From the NCBI GenBank assembly GCA_963741305.1, contig CAVUHL010000003.1:248001-312000 (forward strand): DNA of 64,000 nt. Reading direction: 5' to 3'. Positions 17,055-25,753 of the stretch are shown in pieces. A model generated the notes under the pieces. That model ran no database searches. It worked only from the letters and a program-made list of their open reading frames with translations, and was not told the origin of the DNA. This DNA comes from DATMER01 sp963741305. Its GTDB lineage: Bacteria; Acidobacteriota; Thermoanaerobaculia; Multivoradales; UBA5704. How positions within the stretch are numbered: the first letter of the stretch is position 1; each line of letters opens with the position of its first letter. The translations under genes were made by a program, and so were the position numbers.

Positions 17055-17771
17055 ATGAGCAGCGTTAAGCAGGATCCACCGAGCTATCGCGTCCTCTGCG
17101 TCGACGACGATCCAGACATCCTCTTCCTATTGCGGAAGACCTTCGAATCGTCTGGCTTCGAGGTCTCCACCTGCGGGTCTGGAGAGGCCGCCCTGCGCTG
17201 GATCGAGCGCGAGGGGCTGCCCCATCTCGCCGTGGTGGACATCCGCATGCCTGACCTGAACGGCATCGACCTCTGTGGGCGTGTCCACGCCTTCTCCGAC
17301 CTGCCGGTGATCCTGCTGACGGCGGTGGACGATGAGCCGACGGTGGTCAATGCCCTGGACACGGTGGCCGAGGACTACATCCTCAAGCCTTTCCGCCCGG
17401 CCGAGCTCGTGGCCCGGGCGCGCCGGGTGCTCCGGCGGATCGGCAACTTCTCCTTCACCCTGGCGCCCGAGACCCCGGTCGACGACCGGCTGGCGGTCGA
17501 TTTCGTGCGGCAGATGGCGAAGGTGGAGGGGAACCCGGTCCCGCTGACCCCTACCGAAACCAAGATCCTCCACATCCTGATGCGCAGCTCCCCGCGCACG
17601 GTCGACACCGGCTACCTGCTGCGCCGCGTCTGGCCGATGGAGGAGGTATTCGAGGATACGCTGCGGGTGCACGTTCATCGGGTGCGCCAGAAGATCGAGC
17701 CGGATCCGGCGAAACCCCGGTACGTGCTCACCCACCGCGGGCAGGGCTACAGCTTCAAGAGCGCAGTCTGA
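17055..17771 (+). CDS. OmpR/PhoB-type response regulator
   Basis: A protein of 238 residues. The receiver domain has the acidic pair in LCVDDDPDIL, the phosphoacceptor Asp in AVVDIRMPDLNG, the Thr of ILLTAVDD and the Lys of YILKPFRPAEL. A winged-helix output domain follows (PLTPTETKILHILM, LLRRVWPMEE, LRVHVHRVRQKIEPDP, YVLTHRGQGYSF). It would bind DNA when phosphorylated. No kinase is adjacent; the sensor kinase at 22134 is a candidate but on the other strand. Its last 25 bases overlap the convergent FadJ-like gene. Confidence 0.93.
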   Translation: MSSVKQDPPSYRVLCVDDDPDILFLLRKTFESSGFEVSTCGSGEAALRWIEREGLPHLAVVDIRMPDLNGIDLCGRVHAFSDLPVILLTAVDDEPTVVNALDTVAEDYILKPFRPAELVARARRVLRRIGNFSFTLAPETPVDDRLAVDFVRQMAKVEGNPVPLTPTETKILHILMRSSPRTVDTGYLLRRVWPMEEVFEDTLRVHVHRVRQKIEPDPAKPRYVLTHRGQGYSFKSAV

Positions 17772-19906
17772 TCTCGTCCAAACCGTGCGTAAAACCCCCC
17801 CGCCTCCGCGGTTGCCCTGAGCGCTTCCGAAGGCCGGAAACGCTCTGCGACGGCGCTTTCGAAGCGCTCCAGGGTGGCGATGATACGGCCGAGGCCCTCC
17901 TGGTCCGCCCAGCGGCAGAGGCCGCCGCGGAAGGGCGGGAAGCCCGTTCCGAAGATCAGGGCCAGGTCGAGCTCGGCGGCGCTGCGCACCACCCCCTCCT
18001 CCAGGCAGCGCGCCGCTTCGTTCACCATGGGCAGCACCATGCGGTCCGCGATCAGGCCCGGGTCCGGGTTCTCCACCCTGGGGTGCAGGCCCAGCAGCGC
18101 GTAGACCGCGGGGTCGGGCTCCTTCCTCTCCCGGTCCTCGTAGCGGTAGAAGCCGGACTGGCTCTTGACCCCCAGGCGCTTGTTCTCCGGCAGGCGGTCG
18201 AGCCAGGCGGGAATGGCCATGCGGTCGCCGAACGCTTCCAGGAGGATGTGGGCCACCTTGTTCGCGACGTCGATCCCCACCTCGTCGCTGAGGACCATCG
18301 GCCCGACCGGCATGCCCCAATCGGTCATGGCCCGGTCGAGGTCCTCGATGCGGTAGCCCTCGTCGAGGAGCCACATGGCCTCCGACGAGTAGAACATCAG
18401 CAGCCGGTTGACCAGGAAGCCGGGCGTATCTTTGACTAAAACCGGGGTCTTGCCCAGCTTGCGGCAAAGGTCGAAGACCGTGTTCACCGCCCAGGGTGCG
18501 CTGCCCTCGGCCGCGATCACCTCGACCAGCGGCATCTTGTGCACCGGATTGAAGAAGTGCATGCCCACGACGCGCTCGGGCCGCCGGGTTTTCGAGCCGA
18601 TCCCCTGGATCGAGAGAGACGACGTGTTCGAAGCCAGTACGCAGTCCTCGGGCACGTGCTGCTCCGTCTCGGCGAAGACCTGCTGCTTGACGTCCATGCG
18701 CTCGACGATTGCCTCGACCACGATGTCGGTGCGGGCGAATCCGGAGAAGTCCAGGGTGGGATGGACGAGAGCCATCTTGCGGCGCGCCTCGGGCGCGGTC
18801 AGGCGGTAGCGCTTGACGAGCCGGTCGTAAATGCCGGAGGCGTGGCTCATTCCGGCGGCCAGGGCCTCGGTGTTGATGTCCTTCATGCGCACCGGCACGT
18901 CGGTCTCGTTGGCGATCAACTGCGCAATACCGCCCCCCATGGTGCCGGCGCCCAGCACGGCGGCGGAACGGATCTCCTTGGGCTCGGCTCCAGGGATTCC
19001 AGTCTCCCGCTTGGCATCCTCGGTCATGCGGAATACGTGGACGAGGTTCTTCGAGATCCGCGACGTGGCGAGCTCGGCCAGGGCACGGGCCTCGGCGTCG
19101 AAGCCGGCGCGTGGGCCGTCCTCGATCCCGATCCGTACCACCTCGATGGCACGCAGTGGCGCGGGATAGTGGCCGCGGCTCTCCTGCAGGGTCTTCTTGC
19201 GCGCCTGGTCGAAGAGAACTTTTCGGCCGAGCGGATTCTTCTCCAGGAGCATTTCCTTGATGTCGATCCCGGTGTCCTCTTTACGGGGCCGGCCTGCCTT
19301 TTCGCGGGCGAAGTCCCGGACGTGATCGAGGAACCGGGCGTCCGGGATCAGTGCGTCGATCAGGCCAAGCTTCAGGGCTTTCCTGCCCGCGACCGTCTTG
19401 CCGGTCAGGATCAGGTCGAGCGCCTCGGCGATGCCGATGAGCCGCGGCAGGCGGGTCGAGCCGCCCCAGCCGGGGAGGATGCCCAGGCGCACCTCCGGCA
19501 GGCCGATGCGGGTGGCGGCCGAATCGCTCGCCACGCGCCAGGTCGAGGCGAGGGAGATTTCGGTGCCGCCGCCCAGGCAGACGCCGCGGATGGCCGCCAC
19601 GGTGGGGAAGGGGAGCGATTCCCAGGCCGAGAACAGGCGATGGCCGATCCGCGAGCCCGCCTCGGCCTCGGTGGGGTCAGTCACCTGGGCGATCTCCTCC
19701 AGGTCGGCGCCGGCGATGAAGCTCCCGGGCTTACCCGAGAGCAGGATCAGGACGTCGATGTCCTGCCGCCGGGCGAGCTCCTGGATGACACTCTCCAGCT
19801 CCGTCAGGGCGGCGCGGGTGAAGACGTTGACCTTGTGGCCGGGCGAGTCGAACGTCAGCGTCGCGAGCCGGTCGGAGCCGGCTTCGAGATGAAAGATGGA
19901 AGGCAT
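17747..19906 (-). CDS. Bifunctional enoyl-CoA hydratase / 3-hydroxyacyl-CoA dehydrogenase (FadJ/FadB-like)
   Basis: A protein of 719 residues. The N-terminal crotonase domain has the oxyanion motifs FIAGADLEEI and GVCLGGGTEISLAS and the Glu in GLPEVRLGILPGWGG. A 3-hydroxyacyl-CoA dehydrogenase follows, with NAD motif VLGAGTMGGGIAQL and the catalytic His region HFFNPVHKMPLVEVI. Two C-terminal dehydrogenase domains end the protein (TPGFLVNRLLMFYSSEAMWL; GFPPFRGGLCRWAD). It carries out the middle steps of beta-oxidation. It is co-translated with the acyl-CoA synthetase, sharing one base (19906). No thiolase is adjacent; one is encoded at 55465. Confidence 0.93.
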   Translation of the reverse strand: MPSIFHLEAGSDRLATLTFDSPGHKVNVFTRAALTELESVIQELARRQDIDVLILLSGKPGSFIAGADLEEIAQVTDPTEAEAGSRIGHRLFSAWESLPFPTVAAIRGVCLGGGTEISLASTWRVASDSAATRIGLPEVRLGILPGWGGSTRLPRLIGIAEALDLILTGKTVAGRKALKLGLIDALIPDARFLDHVRDFAREKAGRPRKEDTGIDIKEMLLEKNPLGRKVLFDQARKKTLQESRGHYPAPLRAIEVVRIGIEDGPRAGFDAEARALAELATSRISKNLVHVFRMTEDAKRETGIPGAEPKEIRSAAVLGAGTMGGGIAQLIANETDVPVRMKDINTEALAAGMSHASGIYDRLVKRYRLTAPEARRKMALVHPTLDFSGFARTDIVVEAIVERMDVKQQVFAETEQHVPEDCVLASNTSSLSIQGIGSKTRRPERVVGMHFFNPVHKMPLVEVIAAEGSAPWAVNTVFDLCRKLGKTPVLVKDTPGFLVNRLLMFYSSEAMWLLDEGYRIEDLDRAMTDWGMPVGPMVLSDEVGIDVANKVAHILLEAFGDRMAIPAWLDRLPENKRLGVKSQSGFYRYEDRERKEPDPAVYALLGLHPRVENPDPGLIADRMVLPMVNEAARCLEEGVVRSAAELDLALIFGTGFPPFRGGLCRWADQEGLGRIIATLERFESAVAERFRPSEALRATAEAGGFYARFGRDQTALLKL

Positions 19907-21687
19907 CAGCTCGCCTTGGCCTCGGACTCCTGGTAGAGCCGCTCGAGGACGTCGCCGTATTTCTGGTTGATGACCCGGCGCTTGACCTTCTGGGTCGGCG
20001 TCAGCTCGCCGGTCTCCAGGGTCCACTCCTCCGGAAGCAGGTCCCAGGCCTGGATCTTCTCGAAGCTGGCGAGCCCGGAGTTGACGTTGGCGACCTCCTG
20101 CGCGATCAGGGCCCGCACCTGCGCATTCTGGATCAGGTCCTTGTTGCTGGCTGCGCCGATCCCCTGGCGCTCGGCCCAGGGCTTGAGCGCCTCGAAGTCG
20201 GGCACCAGCAGCGCCGAAAGGAACTTGCGGCGGTCGCCGATCACCACGGCCTGGCCGATGAAGCGGCTGCTCTTGAGCGTATTCTCGATCGGCGCCGGGG
20301 CGATGTTCTTGCCGTAGGCGTTGATGATCAGCTCCTTCTTGCGGTCGGTGATGCGCAGGAAGCCCTCCGGGTCCAGCTCGCCGATGTCGCCGGTGTGGAA
20401 CCAGCCCTCGGCGTCGATGACCTCGGCGGTCGCCTCGGGCATGTTCCAGTAGCCCTTCATGATGTTCGGCCCCTTGGCGAGGATCTCGCCGTCGGGTGCG
20501 ATGCGGATCTCGACCCCGGGGAGCGCCTTGCCGACTGTACCGAGCTTGACCGCGCCGGGCGCATTGACCGTGAGCACGGGCGCGGTCTCTGACAGGCCGT
20601 AGCCCTCGTAGATCGGGATGCCGGCGCCCCAGAAGAACTCGGCCACGTCGCGCGCCAGCGGGGCGCCGCCGGACAGGGCGAAGCGGAATTTGCCGCCCAG
20701 GCGCTCCTGGATCTTGCTGAACACCAGCTTGTCGGCCAGGCCGAGCATCACGCCCCCGCTCTCGAGATTGAGCCGCTTGGGCAGCGCACCGCGGCCGACG
20801 CCGAGCGCCCAGGCGAAGATCTTCTGCTTGATGGGCGAGCCCGAAGCCACCCCCTCCTGGACCTTGGCCAGAACCTTTTCATACACGCGCGGCACCGAGA
20901 CGAAGATCTGCGGCTTCACCTCCATGAGGTTCTGAGCCACTGTTGCCACCGACTCGGCATAGGCGATCGTGCAGCCCTTGTAGAAGTAGCAGTAGTCCAC
21001 GGTGCGCTCGAACGAGTGCGACAAGGGAAGGAAGGAGAGGGCGGTGAACTCCCCCTTGATGTCCACGAGCTGCAGGGCGCTGACCACGTTGGAGGCGATG
21101 TTGCGGTGGGTCAGCATGACCCCCTTGGGCGTGCCGGTGGTGCCGCTGGTGTAGATGAAGGTCGCGAGGTCGTCGGGCTTGACGGCGCGGGCCTTCTCCT
21201 CGAAGCGGGCGGGGTCGTTGCCGGCGCCGCGCGCAAGCAGGGAGTCGAGGGAGACCACCCGCGGGTCGGCCGATTCGCCCTTGACGAGCACGAACTGCTG
21301 GACGTCGGGCAGGTCGTTGGCATGGGCGAGGAACCCATCCAGATGGTTGGTGGTCTCGGCCACCACGACCTTGGCGCCGCAGTCCTTGGCGATATAGGAC
21401 GACTGGTCGGGGAGCAGGGTCGGGTAGATCGGCACCACCACGGCCCCGATGCAGAGGCCGGCGAAGTCGACGGTCGGCCAGTGGGGGCCGTTCTCGGCCA
21501 TGAGGGCGATCCGGTCGCCCGGCTGGACGCCGATCTCCTCCAGCGCCTTGGCCAGGCGCCGGACGCGGTCCACGAGCTCCGCGGTGGAAACGGGCTGGTA
21601 CTTCCCGCCCACTTTATAGAGGAGGCATTCGGGCTTGTTGTAGCTCGCGGCTTTCAGGAACAGCTCGGACAGGGTGGTGACGGACAT
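19906..21687 (-). CDS. Long-chain acyl-CoA synthetase (AMP-forming)
   Basis: A protein of 593 residues. AMP-binding motifs are clear: TFIYTSGTTGTPKGVMLTH (P-loop), YEGYGLSETAPVLTVN, GWFHTGDIGELD and RKKELIINAYGKNIAPAPIE. Length and motifs match FadD15/FAA-type long-chain synthetases. It activates fatty acids to acyl-CoA and feeds the downstream FadJ-like enzyme. The start at 21687 is supported by GAGGAGGGCG directly upstream. Confidence 0.94.
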   Translation of the reverse strand: MSVTTLSELFLKAASYNKPECLLYKVGGKYQPVSTAELVDRVRRLAKALEEIGVQPGDRIALMAENGPHWPTVDFAGLCIGAVVVPIYPTLLPDQSSYIAKDCGAKVVVAETTNHLDGFLAHANDLPDVQQFVLVKGESADPRVVSLDSLLARGAGNDPARFEEKARAVKPDDLATFIYTSGTTGTPKGVMLTHRNIASNVVSALQLVDIKGEFTALSFLPLSHSFERTVDYCYFYKGCTIAYAESVATVAQNLMEVKPQIFVSVPRVYEKVLAKVQEGVASGSPIKQKIFAWALGVGRGALPKRLNLESGGVMLGLADKLVFSKIQERLGGKFRFALSGGAPLARDVAEFFWGAGIPIYEGYGLSETAPVLTVNAPGAVKLGTVGKALPGVEIRIAPDGEILAKGPNIMKGYWNMPEATAEVIDAEGWFHTGDIGELDPEGFLRITDRKKELIINAYGKNIAPAPIENTLKSSRFIGQAVVIGDRRKFLSALLVPDFEALKPWAERQGIGAASNKDLIQNAQVRALIAQEVANVNSGLASFEKIQAWDLLPEEWTLETGELTPTQKVKRRVINQKYGDVLERLYQESEAKAS

Positions 21688-21791
21688 CGCGCCCTCCTCG
21701 GTTAGGGCTCGCATTGTACCGCGGTGCTCGCCACCCTTTGCAATTCGCCACTGGCGCGATATCGTGTCGCGTGAAAGGATAACCCAGGAAA

Positions 21792-22004
21792 ATGGAAAAG
21801 GGGAAAAGGCAGCAGGAATGGCCCCTCGGAGAGCACCTGCTGGACAAGGGCTTCGAGCTCGCCTTCGAAGACCCCGCGATGGCCATCCGCTTCGCGAGGC
21901 TCGGGCTGCACCTCTCCGCCCTTTTGGAGCGCGGGTACGATCCGTTCTCGCCGCGGAAGCCGAAGCGGGGCCGCCGGGGCAAGGGCAAAAAGAAACGCTC
22001 TTGA
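21792..22004 (+). CDS. Small basic hypothetical protein (70 aa)
   Basis: A protein of 70 residues. A mixed N-terminal helix region (WPLGEHLLDKGFELAFEDPAMAIRFARLGLHLSALLERGYD) is followed by a very basic tail (KPKRGRRGKGKKKRS). AGGA lies just before the ATG. The amphipathic helices and Lys/Arg tail could suit nucleic-acid binding. I do not recognise a family. It lies divergent from the synthetase gene and just upstream of tRNA-Pro. The opposite strand is also open here, so coding is likely but not certain. Confidence 0.5.
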   Translation: MEKGKRQQEWPLGEHLLDKGFELAFEDPAMAIRFARLGLHLSALLERGYDPFSPRKPKRGRRGKGKKKRS

Positions 22005-22078
22005 CGCCGTTCCCCCGGGGGCTGTATCCTCCCCTCCCGCTCGGCACCCGCCCGGTGTCCGTAGATTCATGCCTCAGT

Positions 22079-22155
22079 CGGGGCGTAGCTCAGCTTGGTA
22101 GAGCGCACGGTTCGGGACCGTGAGGCCGGAGGTTCAAATCCTCTCGCCCCGACCA
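22079..22155 (+). tRNA. tRNA-Pro (anticodon CGG)
   Basis: A 77-base cloverleaf with encoded CCA. The acceptor stem CGGGGCG (22079-22085) pairs with CGCCCCG (22145-22151), with discriminator A and CCA at 22153-22155. The anticodon loop TTCGGGA between CACGG and CCGTG gives anticodon CGG, and the T loop contains GGTTCAAATCC. The 3' 22 bases overlap the end of the sensor-kinase gene on the other strand. Confidence 0.96.
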
Positions 22156-24182
22156 ATTTCCCCGCCCACGAACGCATCTCCTGAAGTCCCCTCCGAGGCG
22201 AGCGGCAGCATCACCGTGAAGGTGGCGCCGCGGCCTTCACCCTCGCTCTCGGCCGAAACCGTGCCGCCGTGCAGCTCCACCAGATGGCGCACGATCGACA
22301 GGCCGAGGCCGAGGCCACCGTGTTGCCGCGTGGTGCTGCTGTCCGCTTGGCGGAAACGGTCGAAGACGTAGCGCAGGAAGGCATCCGGGATGCCCATGCC
22401 CGTATCGGTCACCCGGATGCGTGCCTGGCCGTCCGCCTCGTCTGCCAATACCTCCACCTGGCCTCCCGCGGGGGTGAACTTGACCGCGTTCGCGAGCAGG
22501 TTCCAGATCACCTGCTGCAGGCGGTCGGGGTCGGCCTTCAGGAGGCCCACCTGACCGGCCAGGAAGCCGATGCGGATCCCTTTGGCGTCCGCGGCCGGCC
22601 GCACGGCATCGACCGCCGCCTCGATCAGCGGCGCCAGGTCCACCGTCCGCACCTTCAGCCGGAGCTTGCCGGTCACGATCCTGGAGACGTCGAGCAGGTC
22701 GTCGATGATCTGGCTCTGCGCGCGGGCGTTGCGCTCGATGGTCTGGACTGCCCGGCGGGCACCGGCCTCGTCCAGCTTGTCGCCGGTCAGGAGCCAGGTC
22801 CAGCCCAGGATGGAGTTGAGCGGCGTGCGCAGCTCGTGCGAGACGGTGCTCAGGAACTCATCCTTGAGGCGGTTCGCCTCCTCGGCCCGGAGGCGCGCCT
22901 CCTGCTCGTTCTCGACGGCCTCCCACAGCTCGGCGGTCTGCTCGGCCACCCGCTGCTCCAGGCGGCCGGCATAGCCGCGCAGTTCGGCTTCCTTCGCGCC
23001 CAGGGCGTCGGCCATGGCGTCGAAGGCCGCCGCCATCTGGCCTACCTCGTCCGCCTGCTGCAGCCCGACCCGGCGGGACATGTCGCCCGCGGCGATGGCG
23101 TTGGCCGTCTGGCCCACCAGCCGCAGCGGCCGGGTGGCCCATTGCGCGGCGAACAGCCCGGCGGCTATGGCCACCAGGCCGGTCAATGCCACGACCAAAA
23201 GCGTGCGCTGGATCTGCCGGTCGACCGCGGCCAGGATGGCCTTCTCCGGGCTGAACACGCCGTAGATCCAGCGCTGGCTCCGCAACGGCACGATCTCGGC
23301 ATAGGTGACGCCGTTCGGGATCTCGATCCGCAGGTGGGGGTCGAGGGAGCGCTCGAAGAGGAGCCAGCGCGAGCGCTCGACCACGCCGGGGACCGCCTGG
23401 TCTACCTGCAGGAGGCGGCGCGTGTCCGGCCCGAAACGCCGCTCGGCCACGAGCTGGCCGGCGGCATCAGGGGAGAGGGGCTGGAAGGGCCGTAAGCGGA
23501 GGCCCGGCTGGGTCGGATGGCTCAACCGGATGCCCCGGGAGTCCCAGAGGATGCCGAACTCACTGTGTCCGGCAAAGCCGGTGTCCCCCGCGAGGATCCG
23601 GTCGAGCCCCTCCAGGGGGACCTGCCCCATGGCGACGCCCGTGATCGGTCCGCCGGCGCTCCGCACCGGGGCCGAGGCCCGGAGGTAGATCCGCCCATCC
23701 TCAGGGTCGTAGCGGGGCTCGTGGACGAGCGAGTTGCCGGAAATCCCTTCCAGGAAGGCGCGCGTGGCGATGAGGCTCTGGCCGGCCCTTCGATCGTCCG
23801 TGGCCAGCACGATCCGCCCTGCCGGATCCGCGAGGAACAGGGCCTCGAAGCCCTGGGTCTCCTTCATCTGGCGCAGGGTGGTCAGGAGGTCCCTGCGCAG
23901 CCCCGGGTCGCCGCTCCCCTCCAGGAAGCGCACGGTGCCAGGGGCCCGGGCGACGATCTCCAGGTCGGAAAGGACACCCTCCAGGTAGCTGTCGACAGCG
24001 GCGGCCGTGCTGCGCGCCCGTTGCAGGTTCTGTTCGCGGCTGGCGGCGATCAGCTCTGAGCGCGCCGCGGTCACGTTGACGAGGGTGACCACGAGGAGGG
24101 GGAGCGCGGCGAGCAGGCCCAACAGGAGGGTGAGCTTGGCCCGCCAGGGGAGGTCGGACCACCGGCGCTTGAAGGAGTTCAT
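22134..24182 (-). CDS. Membrane sensor histidine kinase (periplasmic Cache-like domain, HAMP, HisKA, HATPase)
   Basis: A protein of 682 residues. Two transmembrane helices (LTLLLGLLAALPLLVVTLV near 17-36; TLLVVALTGLVAIAAGLFA near 330) flank an extracellular sensing region of about 290 residues. HAMP, a coiled coil and the HisKA box with FLSTVSHELRTPLNS follow, then an HATPase with NLLANAVKF, DTGMGIP and GGLGLGLSIV. It autophosphorylates on the His of SHELRTP in response to an outside signal. It overlaps the peptide-binding lipoprotein gene by ATGA, suggesting that the lipoprotein could deliver its ligand. The stop codon lies inside the tRNA-Pro gene. Confidence 0.92.
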   Translation of the reverse strand: MNSFKRRWSDLPWRAKLTLLLGLLAALPLLVVTLVNVTAARSELIAASREQNLQRARSTAAAVDSYLEGVLSDLEIVARAPGTVRFLEGSGDPGLRRDLLTTLRQMKETQGFEALFLADPAGRIVLATDDRRAGQSLIATRAFLEGISGNSLVHEPRYDPEDGRIYLRASAPVRSAGGPITGVAMGQVPLEGLDRILAGDTGFAGHSEFGILWDSRGIRLSHPTQPGLRLRPFQPLSPDAAGQLVAERRFGPDTRRLLQVDQAVPGVVERSRWLLFERSLDPHLRIEIPNGVTYAEIVPLRSQRWIYGVFSPEKAILAAVDRQIQRTLLVVALTGLVAIAAGLFAAQWATRPLRLVGQTANAIAAGDMSRRVGLQQADEVGQMAAAFDAMADALGAKEAELRGYAGRLEQRVAEQTAELWEAVENEQEARLRAEEANRLKDEFLSTVSHELRTPLNSILGWTWLLTGDKLDEAGARRAVQTIERNARAQSQIIDDLLDVSRIVTGKLRLKVRTVDLAPLIEAAVDAVRPAADAKGIRIGFLAGQVGLLKADPDRLQQVIWNLLANAVKFTPAGGQVEVLADEADGQARIRVTDTGMGIPDAFLRYVFDRFRQADSSTTRQHGGLGLGLSIVRHLVELHGGTVSAESEGEGRGATFTVMLPLASEGTSGDAFVGGEIGRGERI

Positions 24183-25699
24183 GGCCGTACCCGCACCAGG
24201 CTGAAGTCGTGGGTGGGCACCAGGCCGCGGCCCTCGGCATTGGGAAGGCCGCGGACGTTGCTGCGGAACACGGTGACCGCCACCGCCTCGGCCAGCGGAG
24301 CGATGGGCAGGTCGTGCGCCAGGATCTCCTGCGCCCGGTAGTAGGAACGGGCGCGCTGCTCGAGGTCCACGGTGGCGGCTCCTGCCGCGAGGGCGGCGTC
24401 GAGCTCAGGATTGGCATAGCCGAGGTTCGGGTTGGCGGTCCGCGATCCGAAGCGGAAGCTCAGGTTCTCGGGGTCCGGTCCGTGCCGGCCCGACATCAGC
24501 GTCAGATCGAAGTCCTTGCGCCGGATCACGCGGTCGCTCCAGTCGTTCAAGGGCAGGGCCGTGACGCGCACCACCAGGCCGATCTCGGCGAGCTGGTCCC
24601 GGAGGAGCCTGCCGATCTCGTCGACCGGGGCAAAGGCAGGGACCACCAGCTCGAGCGGGCGGCTAGCTCCGGCTTCGGCGAGCAGCGCCCGCGCCCGCGC
24701 CCGGTCCAGGGACGGCACGTGGGCGTCGCCGTTGTAGGCCCATGCCACCGAAGGGGTGTAGAAGCCGAAACCGGGCGCGCCGTAGCCATAAAGGGCTTGG
24801 CGGACCAGGCCGCCCCGGTCGATGCCGCGGTTGATGGCCTCCCGCACCCGGACGTCCCCGAGCGGCGGCCGGCGCAGGTTGAACGCGCAGAAGATGCGGG
24901 CGCTGCTCGGCTCGGTGAGCACCCGCAGGTCCGGAGCGCGCTCCAGCCGCGGTACCAGGTCGAGAGGGATCCGGGTCACGGTGTGGTCCGCCTCCCCGCG
25001 CAGGAGCCGTTCCGCGGCCTGGGAGGAGTCCGGGGTCACTAGGAAGGTCAACCGGTCGAGGAAGGGGCCCGGCCGGTGGAACCTGGGGCTTGCCTCCAGC
25101 ACGATGCGCTGGCCCCGGACGTGCTCCCTGAACCGGAAGGGGCCGGTCCCGACTGGTTTTCCACCCACGGAAGAAAGATGCCGCGGGAGGATGTAGGTCC
25201 CTCCCCAGGCCAGGGTAGAGAGGAAGGGGGCCCAGGGCTCGTCCAGGTGCAGCTCCACGGTGCCGTTGTCCGGCGCCTCGATCCGGGAGATCCGGCGGAC
25301 GGCCTCATGGGAAATGGACTCCTGGCCCTTCAGGCGTTCCAGGGTGAAGCGCACGTCGCCGGAGCCGAACGGGCGGCCGTCGTGCCAGAAGACCCCCTTC
25401 CGCAGGTGGAAGACGTAGGTCCGCCCTCCGTCCTTCATCTCCCAGCTTTCGGCGAGGTCGGGGAGGAGGCGGCCGTCCGTGTCCAGGGTAATCAGCGCGC
25501 TATAGAGGCTCGGGGCGAGGATCTGGCCGGTCTCGTTGCCAGGCAGGTTGGGATCGAAGGACTGCGGCTCGCCCGGGATGAGGACGCGGAGCTCCCCTCC
25601 GCGCCCGGTGACGGAGAGGCCAGAGGAGGCGGGCTCCCGGGGCTGACAGGCTGCCAGCAGGAGCGCCGGGACGAGGAAAAGACGGGAAAGCAACCACAT
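24179..25699 (-). CDS. ABC-type solute-binding lipoprotein, peptide/nickel family (SBP_bac_5)
   Basis: A protein of 506 residues. The lipoprotein signal ends in LLAAC. The DppA/OppA fold is seen in LRVLIPGEPQSFDPNLPGN, LYSALITLDTDGRLLPDLAESW, YVFHLRKGVFWHDGRPF and VREAINRGIDRGGLVRQALYG. It would bind an oligopeptide or similar solute outside the membrane. No permease or ATPase gene follows. Its only partner here is the histidine kinase with which it is translationally coupled, so it may serve sensing rather than uptake. No strong ribosome-binding site is visible at 25699. Confidence 0.88.
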   Translation of the reverse strand: MWLLSRLFLVPALLLAACQPREPASSGLSVTGRGGELRVLIPGEPQSFDPNLPGNETGQILAPSLYSALITLDTDGRLLPDLAESWEMKDGGRTYVFHLRKGVFWHDGRPFGSGDVRFTLERLKGQESISHEAVRRISRIEAPDNGTVELHLDEPWAPFLSTLAWGGTYILPRHLSSVGGKPVGTGPFRFREHVRGQRIVLEASPRFHRPGPFLDRLTFLVTPDSSQAAERLLRGEADHTVTRIPLDLVPRLERAPDLRVLTEPSSARIFCAFNLRRPPLGDVRVREAINRGIDRGGLVRQALYGYGAPGFGFYTPSVAWAYNGDAHVPSLDRARARALLAEAGASRPLELVVPAFAPVDEIGRLLRDQLAEIGLVVRVTALPLNDWSDRVIRRKDFDLTLMSGRHGPDPENLSFRFGSRTANPNLGYANPELDAALAAGAATVDLEQRARSYYRAQEILAHDLPIAPLAEAVAVTVFRSNVRGLPNAEGRGLVPTHDFSLVRVRP

Positions 25700-25753
25700 T
25701 GTCGAGTACCGGGGTTAGAATCCGGCGGAGATGACATCCTATCGAAGAAAGAC

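Noticed and set aside
21702..22070. A 122-codon minus-strand frame opposite the small basic protein and next to tRNA-Pro
   Set aside because: No ribosome-binding site, no domain and poor protein character; the plus-strand frame is the better choice, though neither is certain.
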